Part shown: piece after piece, positions 42,901-52,549 of the stretch
Layout of the letters: every line of letters starts with the position of its first letter
How positions within the stretch are numbered: position 1 is the stretch's first letter
Source: Sphagnum compactum
Lineage: Eukaryota > Bryophyta > Sphagnopsida > Sphagnales
Direction of reading: 5' to 3'
DNA length: 64,000 bases
Assembly (NCBI GenBank): GCA_965153455.1
Contig: OZ234499.1
Span: 8,738,271 to 8,802,270, forward strand
Position numbers and translations under genes: made by a program
The notes under the pieces: model-generated
What the model was told of the DNA's origin: nothing
Database searches by the model: none
What the model saw: only the letters and a program-made list of their open reading frames with translations

Positions 42901-43871
42901 TCATTGTGGTCTATGTGGACGACCTCATTTTGGTGTGCAACGATCAAAACAAACTTTTGCAAATGAAAGAGGAATTGAGTCAAAAGTTTGAAATGAAAGA
43001 CCTCGGGGAGTTGCATTTCTTTTTGGGGATGGAAGTGGAAAGGAATCGTGATGAACGACTCTTACGCATCAATCAAATCAAATACCTCAAGGAAATATTG
43101 AAGCGTTTTGGAATGGAAGATTGTAAGCCCATTGGACTTCCATTCGATCCCAAAGTGAAGCTACGAAGGACCACGCATGGAAATGATGAATCGAAGGGAT
43201 TTCCATATCAACAAGCGGTTGGGTCCTTGATGTATGCCATGTTGTGCACACGACCCGACTTGGCATTCCCAATAAGTGTGTTGAGTCAACACATGGCCAA
43301 CCCTAGCATGGAGCATTGGATGGCCGTCAAACGAGTCTTTCGATATTTACAAGGTACATTGCAAATGAAGTTACGTTTCGGTGCAATACCATCCAAGGAA
43401 GTGCTTGGATATTGTGATGCGGATTGGGGTGGCGATCTCGAAGATAGGAGGTCCACCACAGGGTTTGTTTTCATGATCGGAGGTGGAGCCATATCTTGGA
43501 GTAGCAAACGACAACCTACAATAGCGTTGTCCACCACGGAGGCGGAGTACATGGCGAACACGCAAGCCACAAAAGAAGCCATATGGATAACAAAATTGAT
43601 GATGGATTTAGGATACGTGGAAGAGAAAAAGGTGATGGTGATTCGATGCGACAATCAAGGTGCGATATCATTGACCAAGAATCCCACTCACCATGCACGA
43701 ACAAAACACATTGACGTACAACATCATTTTGTTCGAGAACGAGTTGAAAATGGAGAAGTTCAATTTGAATATTGTCCAACGGAACACATGGTGGCGGATG
43801 TCCTTACCAAGGCATTATCCAAAGAACGACACCACAAATTCATAAACATGTTTGGATTAGAAATTTCATAG
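39963..43871 (+). CDS. Intact Ty1/copia gag-pol polyprotein (E)
   Basis: One open frame of 1302 codons from ATG 39963 (MSSFQMESLKVMEKFD) to TAG 43869-43871. Approximate residues: gag 1-210, zinc knuckle CFYCKKPGHFVRNC at 214, protease catalytic D in WIVDSGATQHM at 266, integrase zinc domain (HERLGHLN, CEGCIKGKH) at 385-430, catalytic D463, D526 and E562 (exact D35E spacing), RT with YVDD at 984, and RNase H aspartates in CDADWGGD (near 1150) and CDNQGAIS (1230). No stop, shift or missing catalytic residue is visible, and substitutions relative to B are spread over the ORF. E may be able to supply proteins, but its 5' LTR is cut, so normal re-integration is doubtful. Confidence 0.95.
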   Translation: MSSFQMESLKVMEKFDDGNFHLWKFKMRMMLSKHGLWKFVDGSATLPSEEVGTSDYNEKEMKAFALLCEHLTDAQLAHIQYCDNVSSAWEALCGVHEAKTIGNKLFLRRRFFTIKMQEGDDMLVHINTVKALADQLRSIEVNITDEDVYMVLLMSLPPSFDNLVTSLESMSTKDVDLQFIVARLLHEVSKRKECESSETTALVNKTHKSNEKLCFYCKKPGHFVRNCLKKKNDEKEKANQACEDHEQMFVAALSANDHTTYDWIVDSGATQHMTFEQEWFTTYEHISPRKVFMGDDTVLEAVGKGSIKATMQVGGKLSRATMTQVLHVPKMKNSLISVSKLISEGFKVEFEKDGCKVNDARGVVVAEARRDKNLYLLNVKVHKDMAHIANSSEESAMHWHERLGHLNMASLKELDAMVDGMNLKEVPLHHICEGCIKGKHQRTSFPKDGATRASQLLEIVHTDVCGPMRTTSHGGARYFLTFIDDLSRRTHVYFLKGKGEVFEKFKQYKALVENEIGHKIKVLRSDNGGEFVSKKFDTFLAECGIQRQTSAPYSPQQNGVAERANRTIMECARSMILAQGLGLEFWGEAVNTAVYIKNRCPTKALDSKTPQEAWSGRKPDVSHLRVFGCKAFAHVPDEKRTKLESKSIPCVILGYHEGTKADRLMCVETKKILKSRDVVFVERSKEVSGVLHPKKVENVVVEVEGEEPLSFSEDTPLNEETREGVQSESTPSSSSEEEFVVSNDDPSHEPSQRVSRERPQRQRREWPRDWWIATKEVERATIAFLEEPQNIEEALTCESSKEWECAMQEEYDSLMANNTWTLVPLPVGRKPVSCKWVFKIKQGANGEVERYKARLVARGFTQTYGIDYNETFAPVAKFTSIRCILALAALEDMEIHQMDVKTAFLNGELEEEIYMEQPQGFVHQGGEHLVCKLHKSLYGLKQSPRAWNQKLDAFLKSIEFMKSDADPSVYVPQVGDVKFFIVVYVDDLILVCNDQNKLLQMKEELSQKFEMKDLGELHFFLGMEVERNRDERLLRINQIKYLKEILKRFGMEDCKPIGLPFDPKVKLRRTTHGNDESKGFPYQQAVGSLMYAMLCTRPDLAFPISVLSQHMANPSMEHWMAVKRVFRYLQGTLQMKLRFGAIPSKEVLGYCDADWGGDLEDRRSTTGFVFMIGGGAISWSSKRQPTIALSTTEAEYMANTQATKEAIWITKLMMDLGYVEEKKVMVIRCDNQGAISLTKNPTHHARTKHIDVQHHFVRERVENGEVQFEYCPTEHMVADVLTKALSKERHHKFINMFGLEIS

Positions 43872-43879
43872 AGTGGGAG

Positions 43880-44388
43880 TGTTAGAAGTACTATTCGTTT
43901 CTAATTCCCAACGTTGATGAATGTGTTCGAAATACTATTCGTTTCTAATGTTGATGAATGTGTTAAACATTCATCAAAAGGATGAATAGTATTGACATCC
44001 TTATAGTAGTTAGGTTAGGTTGAATAGTGGTGGCTAGGGTTAAGATTCGGTGGCGGCTAGGGTTAGGATTTTGGTGGCGGCTAGGGTTAGGCGACGGCTA
44101 GGGTTAGGGTTTGGTGGCGGCTAGGGTTAGGGTTAAGTGGCGGCTACTTTAGGGTTAGGAGATAGTGTATATTGGAGTGGTTTTGAGTGGTCTTTCATTC
44201 CTTCCTTTCATGGTTTTTGAGTGCACATAGAACCTTCACGCTTTGTTAGTTGTTGCAAGCCATAGTTTTGTGATTGCATCATTTGAAAGCATACAACTTT
44301 TGTATTGTTCTTGTTAGTTAATACAATTGTTCCATTTCATGAACCTTGAGTGTTCCATTTCTTGCTTGTTTACAAGTTGTTTCCAATA
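43880..44388 (+). repeat. 3' LTR of element E, with terminal partial duplication
   Basis: Follows the polypurine tract GAGTGGGAG. 509 bp, ending CCAATA. The first 47 bp (TGTTAGAAGTACTATTCG...GAATGTG) are followed by an imperfect second copy (CGAAATACTATTCG...GAATGTG, 43930-43965). The flank GTGGG belongs to D's polypurine tract. Confidence 0.9.
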
Positions 44389-44885
44389 GTGGGAGTGTTA
44401 GAAATACTATTCGTTTCTAATTCCCAATGTTGATGAATGTGTTAAACATTCATCAAAAGGATGAATAGTATACACATCCTTGTAGTTGTTAGGTTAAGGT
44501 TTAGAAATGGAGACTACTTAGGGTTTGGCGGCGGCTAGGGTTAGGGTTAGGCGGCGGCTAGGTTTAGGGTTTGGTGGCGGCTACGGTTAGGCGACGGCTA
44601 GGGTTAGGGTTTGGTGGCGGCTAGGTTAGGGCTAAGTGCCGGCTACTTTAGGGTTAGGAGATATTATATAATGGAGTGGTTTTGAGTTGTCTTTCATTCC
44701 TTCCTTTCATGGTTGTTGAGTGCACATAGAACCTTCAAGCTTTGTTAGTTGTTGCAAGCCATAGTTTTATGATTGTAGCATTTGAAGCATACAACCTTTG
44801 TAATCTTCTTTTAGTTAATACAATTGTTCCATTTCATGAACCTTGAGTGTTGCATTTCTTGCTTGTATTCAAGTTGTTTCCAATA
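44389..44885 (+). repeat. Polypurine tract and 3' LTR of element D
   Basis: GTGGGAG (44389-44395) is the remnant of D's polypurine tract; the LTR 44396-44885 is 490 bp, like the 5' LTR. The next bases GAGCG (44886-44890) complete the target duplication. Confidence 0.95.
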
Positions 44886-46640
44886 GAGCGAAGGTGGCCA
44901 ACTCACGAGAAGGAAATGTGGGCGGTCATACATTGTCTCAAGACTTGGGGCCATTACATAGGCTCCAAAGATGTGGTGGTGTGGATCGACAATGTGACCT
45001 TGAAGTACTTCGCAACTCAACCCAAGTTGTCATCAAAACAACAAAGGTGGCAAGACACATTGGCCTTGTTCAATGTGGACATCCGGCACAAGCCGGGAAA
45101 GGAGAACATAGTCCCCGATGCTTTGAGCCGGAAACACCAACTTAGAGTAGTGTATGTGGGAGAGTCGAAACTTCAAAAGGAAGTTAGATTAGCAAACCGC
45201 CGGGATGCTTTTGCCAAGGAGGCAAGGCAAAGCATCCAAAATGGAGCCAAGTCCCACTTCCACTTGAAAAATGGATTGTTGTGGTACAAGCAAAACCGAC
45301 TCTATGTGCCGGAAGGGAAAATTAGGGACACACTTTTGAAGGAATGTCACGATGGACCGCTTGCGGGCCATGGTGGTGCAAAGCGCACCACAACATTCCT
45401 AAAGAAGTCCTACTATTGGCCCAACTTGAAGGATGATGCGGAGGAGTACGTGAAGACTTGTTTAACTTGTCAACAAAACCGGACCCTCAACAAGAAGCAA
45501 GCGGGTTTGTTGCAACCTTTGCCAATTCCCGAAGGGCCGTGGGAAAGTGTGTCAATGGACTTTATGGTAAGTTTGCCCCCTTCAAAAGGGTTCGATGCCA
45601 TCATGGTTGTGGTGGATCGATTTAGCAAAATGGCACACTTCATTCCCACAAAGGATGAAGCCACGGCTCAAGAGACGGGGAGGTTGTTCTTCTCCCACAT
45701 TTTCAAGCATCATGGCCTTCCAAAGGACATAGTGTCGGATCGGGATCCGAAGTTCACGAGTAAGTTTTGGAGGGCCTTGTGGAAGCGAATGGGGTCGGAA
45801 CTCAAAATGAGCACTTCATTCCGCCCCCAAACCGATGGACAAACCGAGAGGGTGAACTTGGTGATCCAACAATTCTTAAGGAATTATGTGGCGGCGGATC
45901 AACAAGATTGGGTGGATCATTTGGAGTTAGCCGAGTTTTGTTACAACAACTCGGTACATTCCGCAACGGGATCCACCCCATTCCAAATGGTGACGGGCAA
46001 GTCACCAATTGTGCCCATGACTTGGGCAGCACAAGGACAACCTTCGATTGATGCAAGTGAGGAAGTGCCAATGGTCACACAACTTGATGAAGAAAGAAAG
46101 CGCTTGTGGGAGTTGGCAAAGGCCAACTTGGAAAAGGTGCACAAAAGGTACAAGGATTTTGCGGACAAGTCCCGACGAGAGGTGAAGTTTCAAGAAGGAG
46201 ACGAGGTGTGGTTGAACATAAAGAACTTCCGGTTGCCCGAAGGGTTAAGTCATAAGTTTATGGGCCCATATGCGGGTCCATTCAAAGTATTGGAAAAGAG
46301 ACTTTCCGACACTTATAAGTTAGAACTTCCGGAAAATCTTAGAGTTCATCCCACATTTCATGTTTCCCTTTTGAAGCCGGTCTCCCGCGACACCTCAAGG
46401 CCTAATAGAGAGCACCATTCAAGGCCTCCACCGGACTTGGTTCATAATGAACCAGAGTTTGAGGTAGAGGCCGTGCTTAAATCGAGGCAACTTAGAGGGC
46501 GAGAGCGGGAATACTTAGTTAAGTGGAAAGGTTACCATGCAATAGAGGCTTCTTGGGTGAATGAATCCGACATGGAACATGCCCAAGAAGCCATAGAAGA
46601 ATTCCACGCTAGACCGGCGAAGAAAAGACGTAGAGCGTGA
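44886..46640 (+). pseudogene. Gypsy pol, 3' part: RNase H, integrase, chromodomain (F)
   Basis: Continues F's pol in phase from the insertion site (RRWPTHEKEMWAVIHCL). RNase H ends at NIVPDALSRK. Integrase: zinc domain H-H-C-C (HDGPLAGHGG near 45,350, CLTCQ near 45,460), core DFMV (45,560), SDRDPKF (45,735) and TDGQTERVN (45,835). A GPF/Y-like module follows (FMGPYAGPFKVLEK). The C-terminus is a chromodomain (AVLKSRQLRGREREYLVKWK, then GYHAIEASWVNESDM, 46,470-46,575), which places F among the chromoviruses; such domains guide integration to modified histones. Stop TGA 46638-46640. No internal stop. It cannot be expressed as one protein because D splits it. Confidence 0.93.
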
Positions 46641-47418
46641 TGAGGACATCACCTTTCTTTTAGAGGGGGAGAGTTTCATAAAATGTACCACATCAAGTTG
46701 CAAGTGAAATAAAAAGGGCTTTAAAACTTCCAAGAGATTGTATCATGAAAAATTTGTTAAGGCAAATAGGGTTGTGGCATGGACAAATAGAACTCTCTTG
46801 CGTAGGCCCAAATCAAAATCGGACTCCTACTTTGGGGTTGAGGAAACTTGGCCCCAAAAGAGGAGGCAAGCAAGGTGAGCTTGCGGGGACATGCACATGC
46901 CTTAAGTGCATCCCAAAGGGTTGGTTGGTAGTGTGGCCAACGCGGGAAGTCATGACCCCGCTCGCATACTTTAAGTGTAGTTTGGGACTTGGGTTTGGCA
47001 AACCTAAGTGTTGTTTCTCGTACCTTGATAAGCAAACCTTTTAGTTAAGGCTTGGTTGTTGTGACCAAGGCGCGAGATAGGAAAAGGAGTCATGTTAGTT
47101 AGCTTAGGTCAAGAGTAGACTTGACTTAAGTCCTCATGAAGGGAAGGATGGAAAAAGGTTCCTCCCAAATGAGGGCTTCGTCAATTAGACTAGTTTAGTC
47201 TTTTGACGAAGCAAAGAAAGAGGGTTCCCTACAAGACCTTTTTGGACTTGTCAAGAAAGTGTTGGAAACTTGGGGACGCCTTAGTTAGCTTGAGACAAGG
47301 TCCGAGCCGCAAGAGTCGGCAAATGGCCAAGGATCCAAAAGAAAGCAATTGCAATTGTATGAAGGAAAATTCTAAGTGTCAATGAGGACATTGACCTCTT
47401 TCTTCTAGTGGGGGAGAG
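46641..47418 (+). other. 3' non-coding region of gypsy F with two polypurine tracts
   Basis: 778 bp between pol stop and 3' LTR, with no homology I recognise. A purine tract AGAGGGGGAGAG lies at 46662-46673 and a second, AGTGGGGGAGAG, at 47407-47418 touching the LTR. Both are preceded by a similar ATGAGGACAT...TTCTT...TAG block. Confidence 0.75.
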
Positions 47419-48239
47419 TGTCGCAACCCCACTTTGTCCAAGTGTGGGGGTGAAGCCCAACACTTGGAAAAGTTGGAGGTTTGGAGTCCTCCGGGACTCC
47501 TGAATGTTCAGAGCTCGACAGCAAGGGGCAAAACACCTTGCATTGGGGTGTTCTTGGTGTCATTGGAAAGGTCTTGAAACGTAGATATCGAAAATGGCCT
47601 CGCATTGGCCATTTGGACATCTGAAGCCCAAGTTATGGGCAAAAGAAGGGCCGGGAGTCAAACTGGCAGTTTGACTCCCGACCACTAAAAGTCGGAAATC
47701 GACCCTTTTCCGACGTCGCCTCAGAGAGTGCGACATGGCGTTGGAAAGATCTCGACGAGGGCTACAACTTTGGTTCAGACCTCGTCGCGATCGGATTTCA
47801 AAATCAGGAGTTATGACCGTTCAAAATCCCGGGAGTCCCGCCAGGACAATCTCGGGACTCCATTTCGGGAGTCCCAACAAAATGTGCCATTTGGATGTAG
47901 CCTTCGTGGTGAGCTGCAGAGATAACTATAAGGGGGAAGGTGGTGGCTTCCCCCAAGTCCAGGCCGTGGTGAGTCAAGTAGTCCAAAGTGCCCGTGACTT
48001 GTCCCAACACCCAAGGGTGTTCCCGAATGTGAACTAACCCATTTGTGGTTGGTTTTGGATGCAGATTCGTGCTTGATCTACTAGTCCATCTTCCTAGTCT
48101 AATCCCGGGGCTCCCAACTCGACCCTCTATCCCTTTCTAGAGTTGGAAGTCGGGAGCGTGCCCCTTTGGTCCCCACTTTCCGCAACTTCACATTGGTGAA
48201 CCCTCAAGTGGCTTCACCCCGGGACCAAGGAGCGCGTCA
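47419..48239 (+). repeat. 3' LTR of gypsy F
   Basis: TGTCGCAACCCCAC to GGAGCGCGTCA, 821 bp; followed by the target duplication GAATG. Confidence 0.95.
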
Positions 48240-48477
48240 GAATGTGTGCAAGTTGTGCATCCGTGAGATGTTCACAAAGTAGTGCAAATGCCTTGGTCGC
48301 CTTTTCGTTATAATCCGTGATTTGATCTTCATCATGGGGAATTGTTGCACTCCCATCAACAAATTTCCAAAGCCCATGCTTAGAAAGCATCATGCGCTTC
48401 TTGAACTTCCAAAGGTGAAAGTTGCCACCATCAAACATTTCCATGACTTTCAAAGACTCCATTTGGAATGATGACAT
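48240..48477 (-). pseudogene. Copia gag N-terminus, right part of element G
   Basis: Starts at ATG 48477 (MSSFQMESLKVMEMFDGGN) and reads to the F insertion point, then continues at 30966. G belongs to the subgroup with SATIPHDEDQITDYNEKATK in gag, shared with I and M and different from A, B, D and E. Confidence 0.88.
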
Positions 48478-49766
48478 TTTGTTGAACACAAATGCTAAAA
48501 CAAACACTCTATGTTTTTTGTATTCAAATGAAGTGCAAGTGGGAGAATTTGAAGTTGAAAAACTTGCTAATGTTTGAAGACCTCACTTGAAATCTCTCCC
48601 ACTCAATGGCTATATGTCACAAAACAAAACCCTTACCAAAAACCCTCAAACACTTTAAAAACTTTCTGGCTCAAACTTGAAATTTGGCTTGAAACCTGTG
48701 TTAGAAATACTATTCGTTTCTAATTCCCAATGTTGATGAATGTGTTAAACACTCATCAAAAGGATGAATAGTATACACATCCTAGTAGTTGTTAGGTTAG
48801 GGTTTAGAAGTGGAGACTACTTAGGGTGTGGCGGCGGCTAGGGTTAGGGTTAGGCGGCGGCTAGGTTTAGGGTTTGGTGGCGGCTAGGGTTAGGCGGCGG
48901 CTAGGGTTAGGGTTTGGTGGCGGCTAGGTCAGGGTTAAGTGGCAGCTACTTTAGGGTTAGGAGATAGTATATAATGGAGTGGTTTGAATTGTCTTTCATT
49001 CTTTCCTTTCATGGTTGTTGAGTGCACATAGAACCTTCAAGCTTTGTTAATTGTTGCAAGCCATAGTTTTATGATTGTAACATTTGAAGCATACAACCTT
49101 TGTAATTTTCTTTTAGTTAATACAATTGTTCCATTTCATGAACCTTGAATGTTGCATTTCTTGCTTGTTTTCAAGTTGTTTCCAATAACTTGTAGGATTG
49201 GCAAAGAACTCTCTTTGACACACTTGAAACTTAAGTTTTTCAACAACTTGGAGAAACTTCTCTTACACCTCAAACTTCAATGTTGAAACTTTCAACAACT
49301 CGAAGAACTCTCTTCCACAAACTTTCTCAAACTTCAATGTTGAAACTCTAAACAATTCGAAGAACTCTGTTCCACAAACTTTCTCAAATTTCAATGTTGA
49401 AACTCTTAACAACTCGAAGAACTCTCTTCCACAAACTTTCTCAATCTTCAATGTTGAAACTCTCAACAACTCGAAGAACTCTCTTCCACAAACTTTGAAC
49501 TTAAAACTTTGAAACTTAAAGACTTGAAAAACACTCTTCCACACTTGAGAACTTACAACACTTTGAAGAAGTCTATTCCACACCTCCCACTCACTTGGAA
49601 AAGTTGCAAGCTCCTTGTATGCCACCACTTGGAAATGAACTCCCACTCACTTTGGAAACTAAAAAATCTTCTCTCAAAAGGATTCTCTCCCTTTTTCTAT
49701 GCAATACAAGCTCAAAACCTTTCACTACTTCTTGTTGTAACACAATGTCCTTTCTCTTGCTTGGTG
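48478..49766 (-). mobile_element. 5' leader of G, interrupted by a solo LTR
   Basis: Leader 48478-48698 and 49188-49766. The right part holds four copies of a 57 bp repeat (about 49,270-49,500; unit contains CAACTCGAAGAACTCTCTTC). The primer site complement TGGGCCCATAACC is at 49767-49779. Confidence 0.85.
48699..49187 (+). mobile_element. TB-family solo LTR in G's leader
   Basis: Complete LTR, TGTTAGAAATAC to TTTCCAATA, flanked by ACCTG (48694-48698) and ACTTG (49188-49192). The uninterrupted leader at about 52,253 in element I reads GAAACTTGTAGG, so the LTR sits between the two copies of a duplicated ACTTG. Confidence 0.93.
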
Positions 49767-49779
49767 TGGGCCCATAACC

Positions 49780-50265
49780 TATTGGAAACAACTTGAAAAC
49801 AAGCAAGAAATGAAAGCTTCAAGGTTCATGAAATGGAACAATTGTATTAACTAACAAGAAGATTACAAAGGTTGTATGCTTCAAATGCTACAATCACAAA
49901 ACTATGGCTTGCAACAACTAACAAAGCTTGAAGGTTTTATATGCACTCAAAAACCATGAAAGGAGAAAATGAAAGACTACTCAAAACCACTCCAATATAT
50001 AGTAACTCTTAACCCTAAAATAGCCGTCCCTTAACCCTAACCTAGCCGCCACCAAACCCTAACTTTAGCCGCCGCCAAACCCTAACCCTAGCCGTCGCCA
50101 AACCCTAGCCGCCGGCAAGCCCTAAGTAGCCTCCACTTCCAAACCCTAACCACCACTATTCAACCTAACCTAACTACTATATGGATGTGAATACTATTCA
50201 TCCTTTTCATGAATGTTTCACCATTCATCAACATTGGGAATTAGAAACGAATAGTATTTCTAACA
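49780..50265 (-). repeat. TB-family LTR, 5' LTR of element G
   Basis: Plus strand TATTGGAAAC to TTCTAACA. The array is more degenerate and contains CACCACTATTCAACC, like the E LTRs. It directly abuts an RNase H fragment (H) on the right. Confidence 0.88.
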
Positions 50266-50538
50266 ATAAGCATCATGTGTGACAATCAAGGATGCATTGC
50301 ACTTGCAAAGAACCCTACCCACCACTCTCGCACAAAGCACATTGACATACAACACCACTTCATTCGAGAGAAGTTGGAGAGTGGAGAAATAGGCCTCAAG
50401 TATTGCCCAACTCAAGATATGGTGGCGGATGTGTTGACAAAGGCATTGGCAAAGGAGCGGCATCAAAACCTTACAAGAAGCATGGGATTAAGAGTCTTAG
50501 ATTACTTGCAAAGTGGGAGTGTTGAAGATATGATGTAG
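50266..50538 (+). pseudogene. Copia RNase H C-terminus (H)
   Basis: Frame with MCDNQGCIALAKNPTHHSRT, KHIDIQHHFIREKLESGE and [16 protein letters not shown]: the end of copia RNase H. It differs from the TB consensus (GCIALAKNP versus GAISLTKNP), so H is a related sister family. The stop lies inside the following LTR. Upstream domains are missing. Confidence 0.85.
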
Positions 50539-50920
50539 ATGTTAGAAACATAGATAATGGTGTGGTAGATAGTAGAAACAATGTGGTAGATAAGTGTTGC
50601 AAGCAATCAAAGACATAGGTAGATTTAAGAGGGCTTGGTGACAGCTAGGGTTAGGGTTTGGCGGCGGCTAGGATTAGGGCTTGGTGACGGCTAGGGTTAG
50701 GGTTTGGTGGCGACTAGGGTTAGGCGGCGGCTAGGTTAGGGTTAAGTGGCATGTACTTTAGGGTTAGTGATAGTATATAAAGGTTTGGTTTTGAGCAGTA
50801 TTTTATTATCTCTTTTATGGTTTTTGAGTGCACATAGAAGCTTCAAGCCTTGTTAGATATTACAAGCCATAGTTTTGTGATTGTAGCATTTGAAACATAT
50901 AACAATTGTAATTTCCAATA
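50520..50920 (+). repeat. 3' LTR of element H (sister family)
   Basis: Follows a polypurine tract AAGTGGGAG; begins TGTTGAAGATATG and ends AATTTCCAATA. It too has a telomere-like GGCGGCTAGG array (50,650-50,770) before TAGTATATAAAGG (about 50,772), so telobox array, TATA box and TG..TA ends are shared between the two families. Confidence 0.8.
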
Positions 50921-52101
50921 GCTCCTTCATTCGAAGACATTGCCACATTCGCACTCTCCTTTCGAACATTGACGTTGAAAAGATACAAGTTCTTTTCCCT
51001 TCGTGCTTGCGCCACAACTGTTCCATGGACATTGTTGACCTTACCACCATCCTTGTCAAACTCCATTTTCAAGCCCTTCGAAATGAGTTTGCTAACAGAA
51101 ATGAAACTATTTTTCATTTTCGGAACATGAAAAACTTGTGTGATGGTTGTAAGCAACATTTTACCTCCAACTTGCATTGTGGCCTTGATGCTCCCTTTGC
51201 CAATGGCTTCCAAAATGGTGTCATCTCCCATGTACTCCTTTCGTGCAACAATGGATTCGTAAGTGATGAACCACTCTCGTTCGAATGTCATGTGTTGCGT
51301 TGCGCCCGAATCGATGATCCAATCATTTCTCGCATGATCATTAGCACTCAAGGCAGTAACAAACATTTGTTTTTGATCATCAGAAGCTTGGTTTACCTTT
51401 TCTTTCTCATCACTCTTCTTCTTCAAACAATTCCTCACAAAGTGTCCAGGTTTTTTACAATAAAAGCAAAGCTTTTCATTCGCCTTATGCATTTTGTTAA
51501 GCAATGCGGCATTCTCTTTACTTTCATTTTCTTTTCTTTTGGAAACCTCATGAAGCAATCGAGCGACGATGAATTGAAGTTCAACATCCTTGATTGACAT
51601 GGACTCCAAACTCGTGACCAAGTTATCAAAAGATGGGGGAAGGTTCATGAGAAGTACCATGTAGACGTCTTCATCTTCAATGTTCACCTCAATGGAACGT
51701 AATTGATCCGCAAGCGCCTTCACCATGTTGATGTGCGCAAGCAAGTCCTCCCCTTCTTGCATTTTGATGGTGAAGAACCTCCTTCAAAGAAACAACTTGT
51801 TTCCGATGGTCTTGGCTTCGTGGACACCGCAAAGTGTTTCCCAAGCGCTTTTGACATTTTCGCAATATTGAATGTGTGCAAGTTGTGCATCCGTGAGATG
51901 TTCACAAAGTAGTGCAAATGCCTTGGTCGCCTTTTCGTTATAATCCGTGATTTGATCTTCATCATGGGGAATTGTTGCACTCCCATCAACAAACTTCCAA
52001 AGCCCGTGCTTAGGAAGCATCATGCGCATCTTGAACTTCCAAAGGTGAAAGTTGCCACCATCAAACTTTTCCATGACTTTCAAAGACTCCATTTGAATGC
52101 A
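50921..52101 (-). pseudogene. Copia gag-protease-integrase start (I)
   Basis: Minus strand gag begins at MESLKVMEKFDGGNF (52092). The usual MSSFQ start is lost in a deletion of about 65 bp. An in-frame TGA replaces CGA in LFLRRRF (near 51,783). Then come the zinc knuckle CFYCKKPGHFVRNC, the protease WIIDSGATQHM with catalytic D kept, and the start of the integrase (VNVRKESANVAMSSNEGA), where it stops at the end of H's LTR. It belongs to the G/M subgroup. Confidence 0.9.
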
Positions 52102-52549
52102 AGTGGGAGAATTTGAAGTTGAAAAACTTGCTAATGTATGAAGACTTCACTTGAAATCTCTCCCACTGAATGGCTATATGTCACAAAACAAAACCCTTAC
52201 AAGAAACCCTTAAACACTTGAAAAGCTTTCTTGCACAAACTTGAAATTTGGCTTGAAACTTGTAGGATTGGCAAAGAACTCTCTTTGACACACTTGAAAG
52301 TTAAACCTTTCAACAACTTGAAAAAAGAACTTCTCTTACACCTCAAACTTCAATGTTGAAACTTTCAACAACTCGAAGAACTCTCTTCCAGACACTTTTT
52401 CAAACTTCAACGTTGAAAACCGTCAAAAACTTGAAGAACTCTCTTTCACATTTTTGAACTTAAAACTTGAAACTTAAAGACTTGAAGAACACTCTTCCAC
52501 ACTTAAGAACTTACAACACTTTGAAGAAGTCTCTTCCACACCTCCCACT
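52102..52549 (-). mobile_element. Leader of element I
   Basis: Family leader including the uninterrupted GAAACTTGTAGGATTGGC site that is split by a solo LTR in G. It ends at CACCTCCCACT against the + strand LTR at 52550; I's primer site and LTR are missing. Confidence 0.8.

Larger units (their letters stand above)
30967..48239 (+). mobile_element. Ty3/gypsy chromovirus F, interrupted by D and E
   Basis: Complete gypsy element with 820 and 821 bp LTRs, flanked by GAATG (30962-30966 and 48240-48244). Own sequence is 30967-34562 and 44886-48239. The two LTRs differ at only about a dozen positions by eye. Gag and pol lie in one frame with a single TGA between them; pol reads through the D insertion point without a shift. 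Confidence 0.95.

Noticed and set aside
49263-49646. 127-codon repeat-containing frame in G's leader as a protein gene
   Set aside because: No ATG, not open in A, B, D or J leaders, and explained by a 57 bp repeat whose length is a multiple of three.
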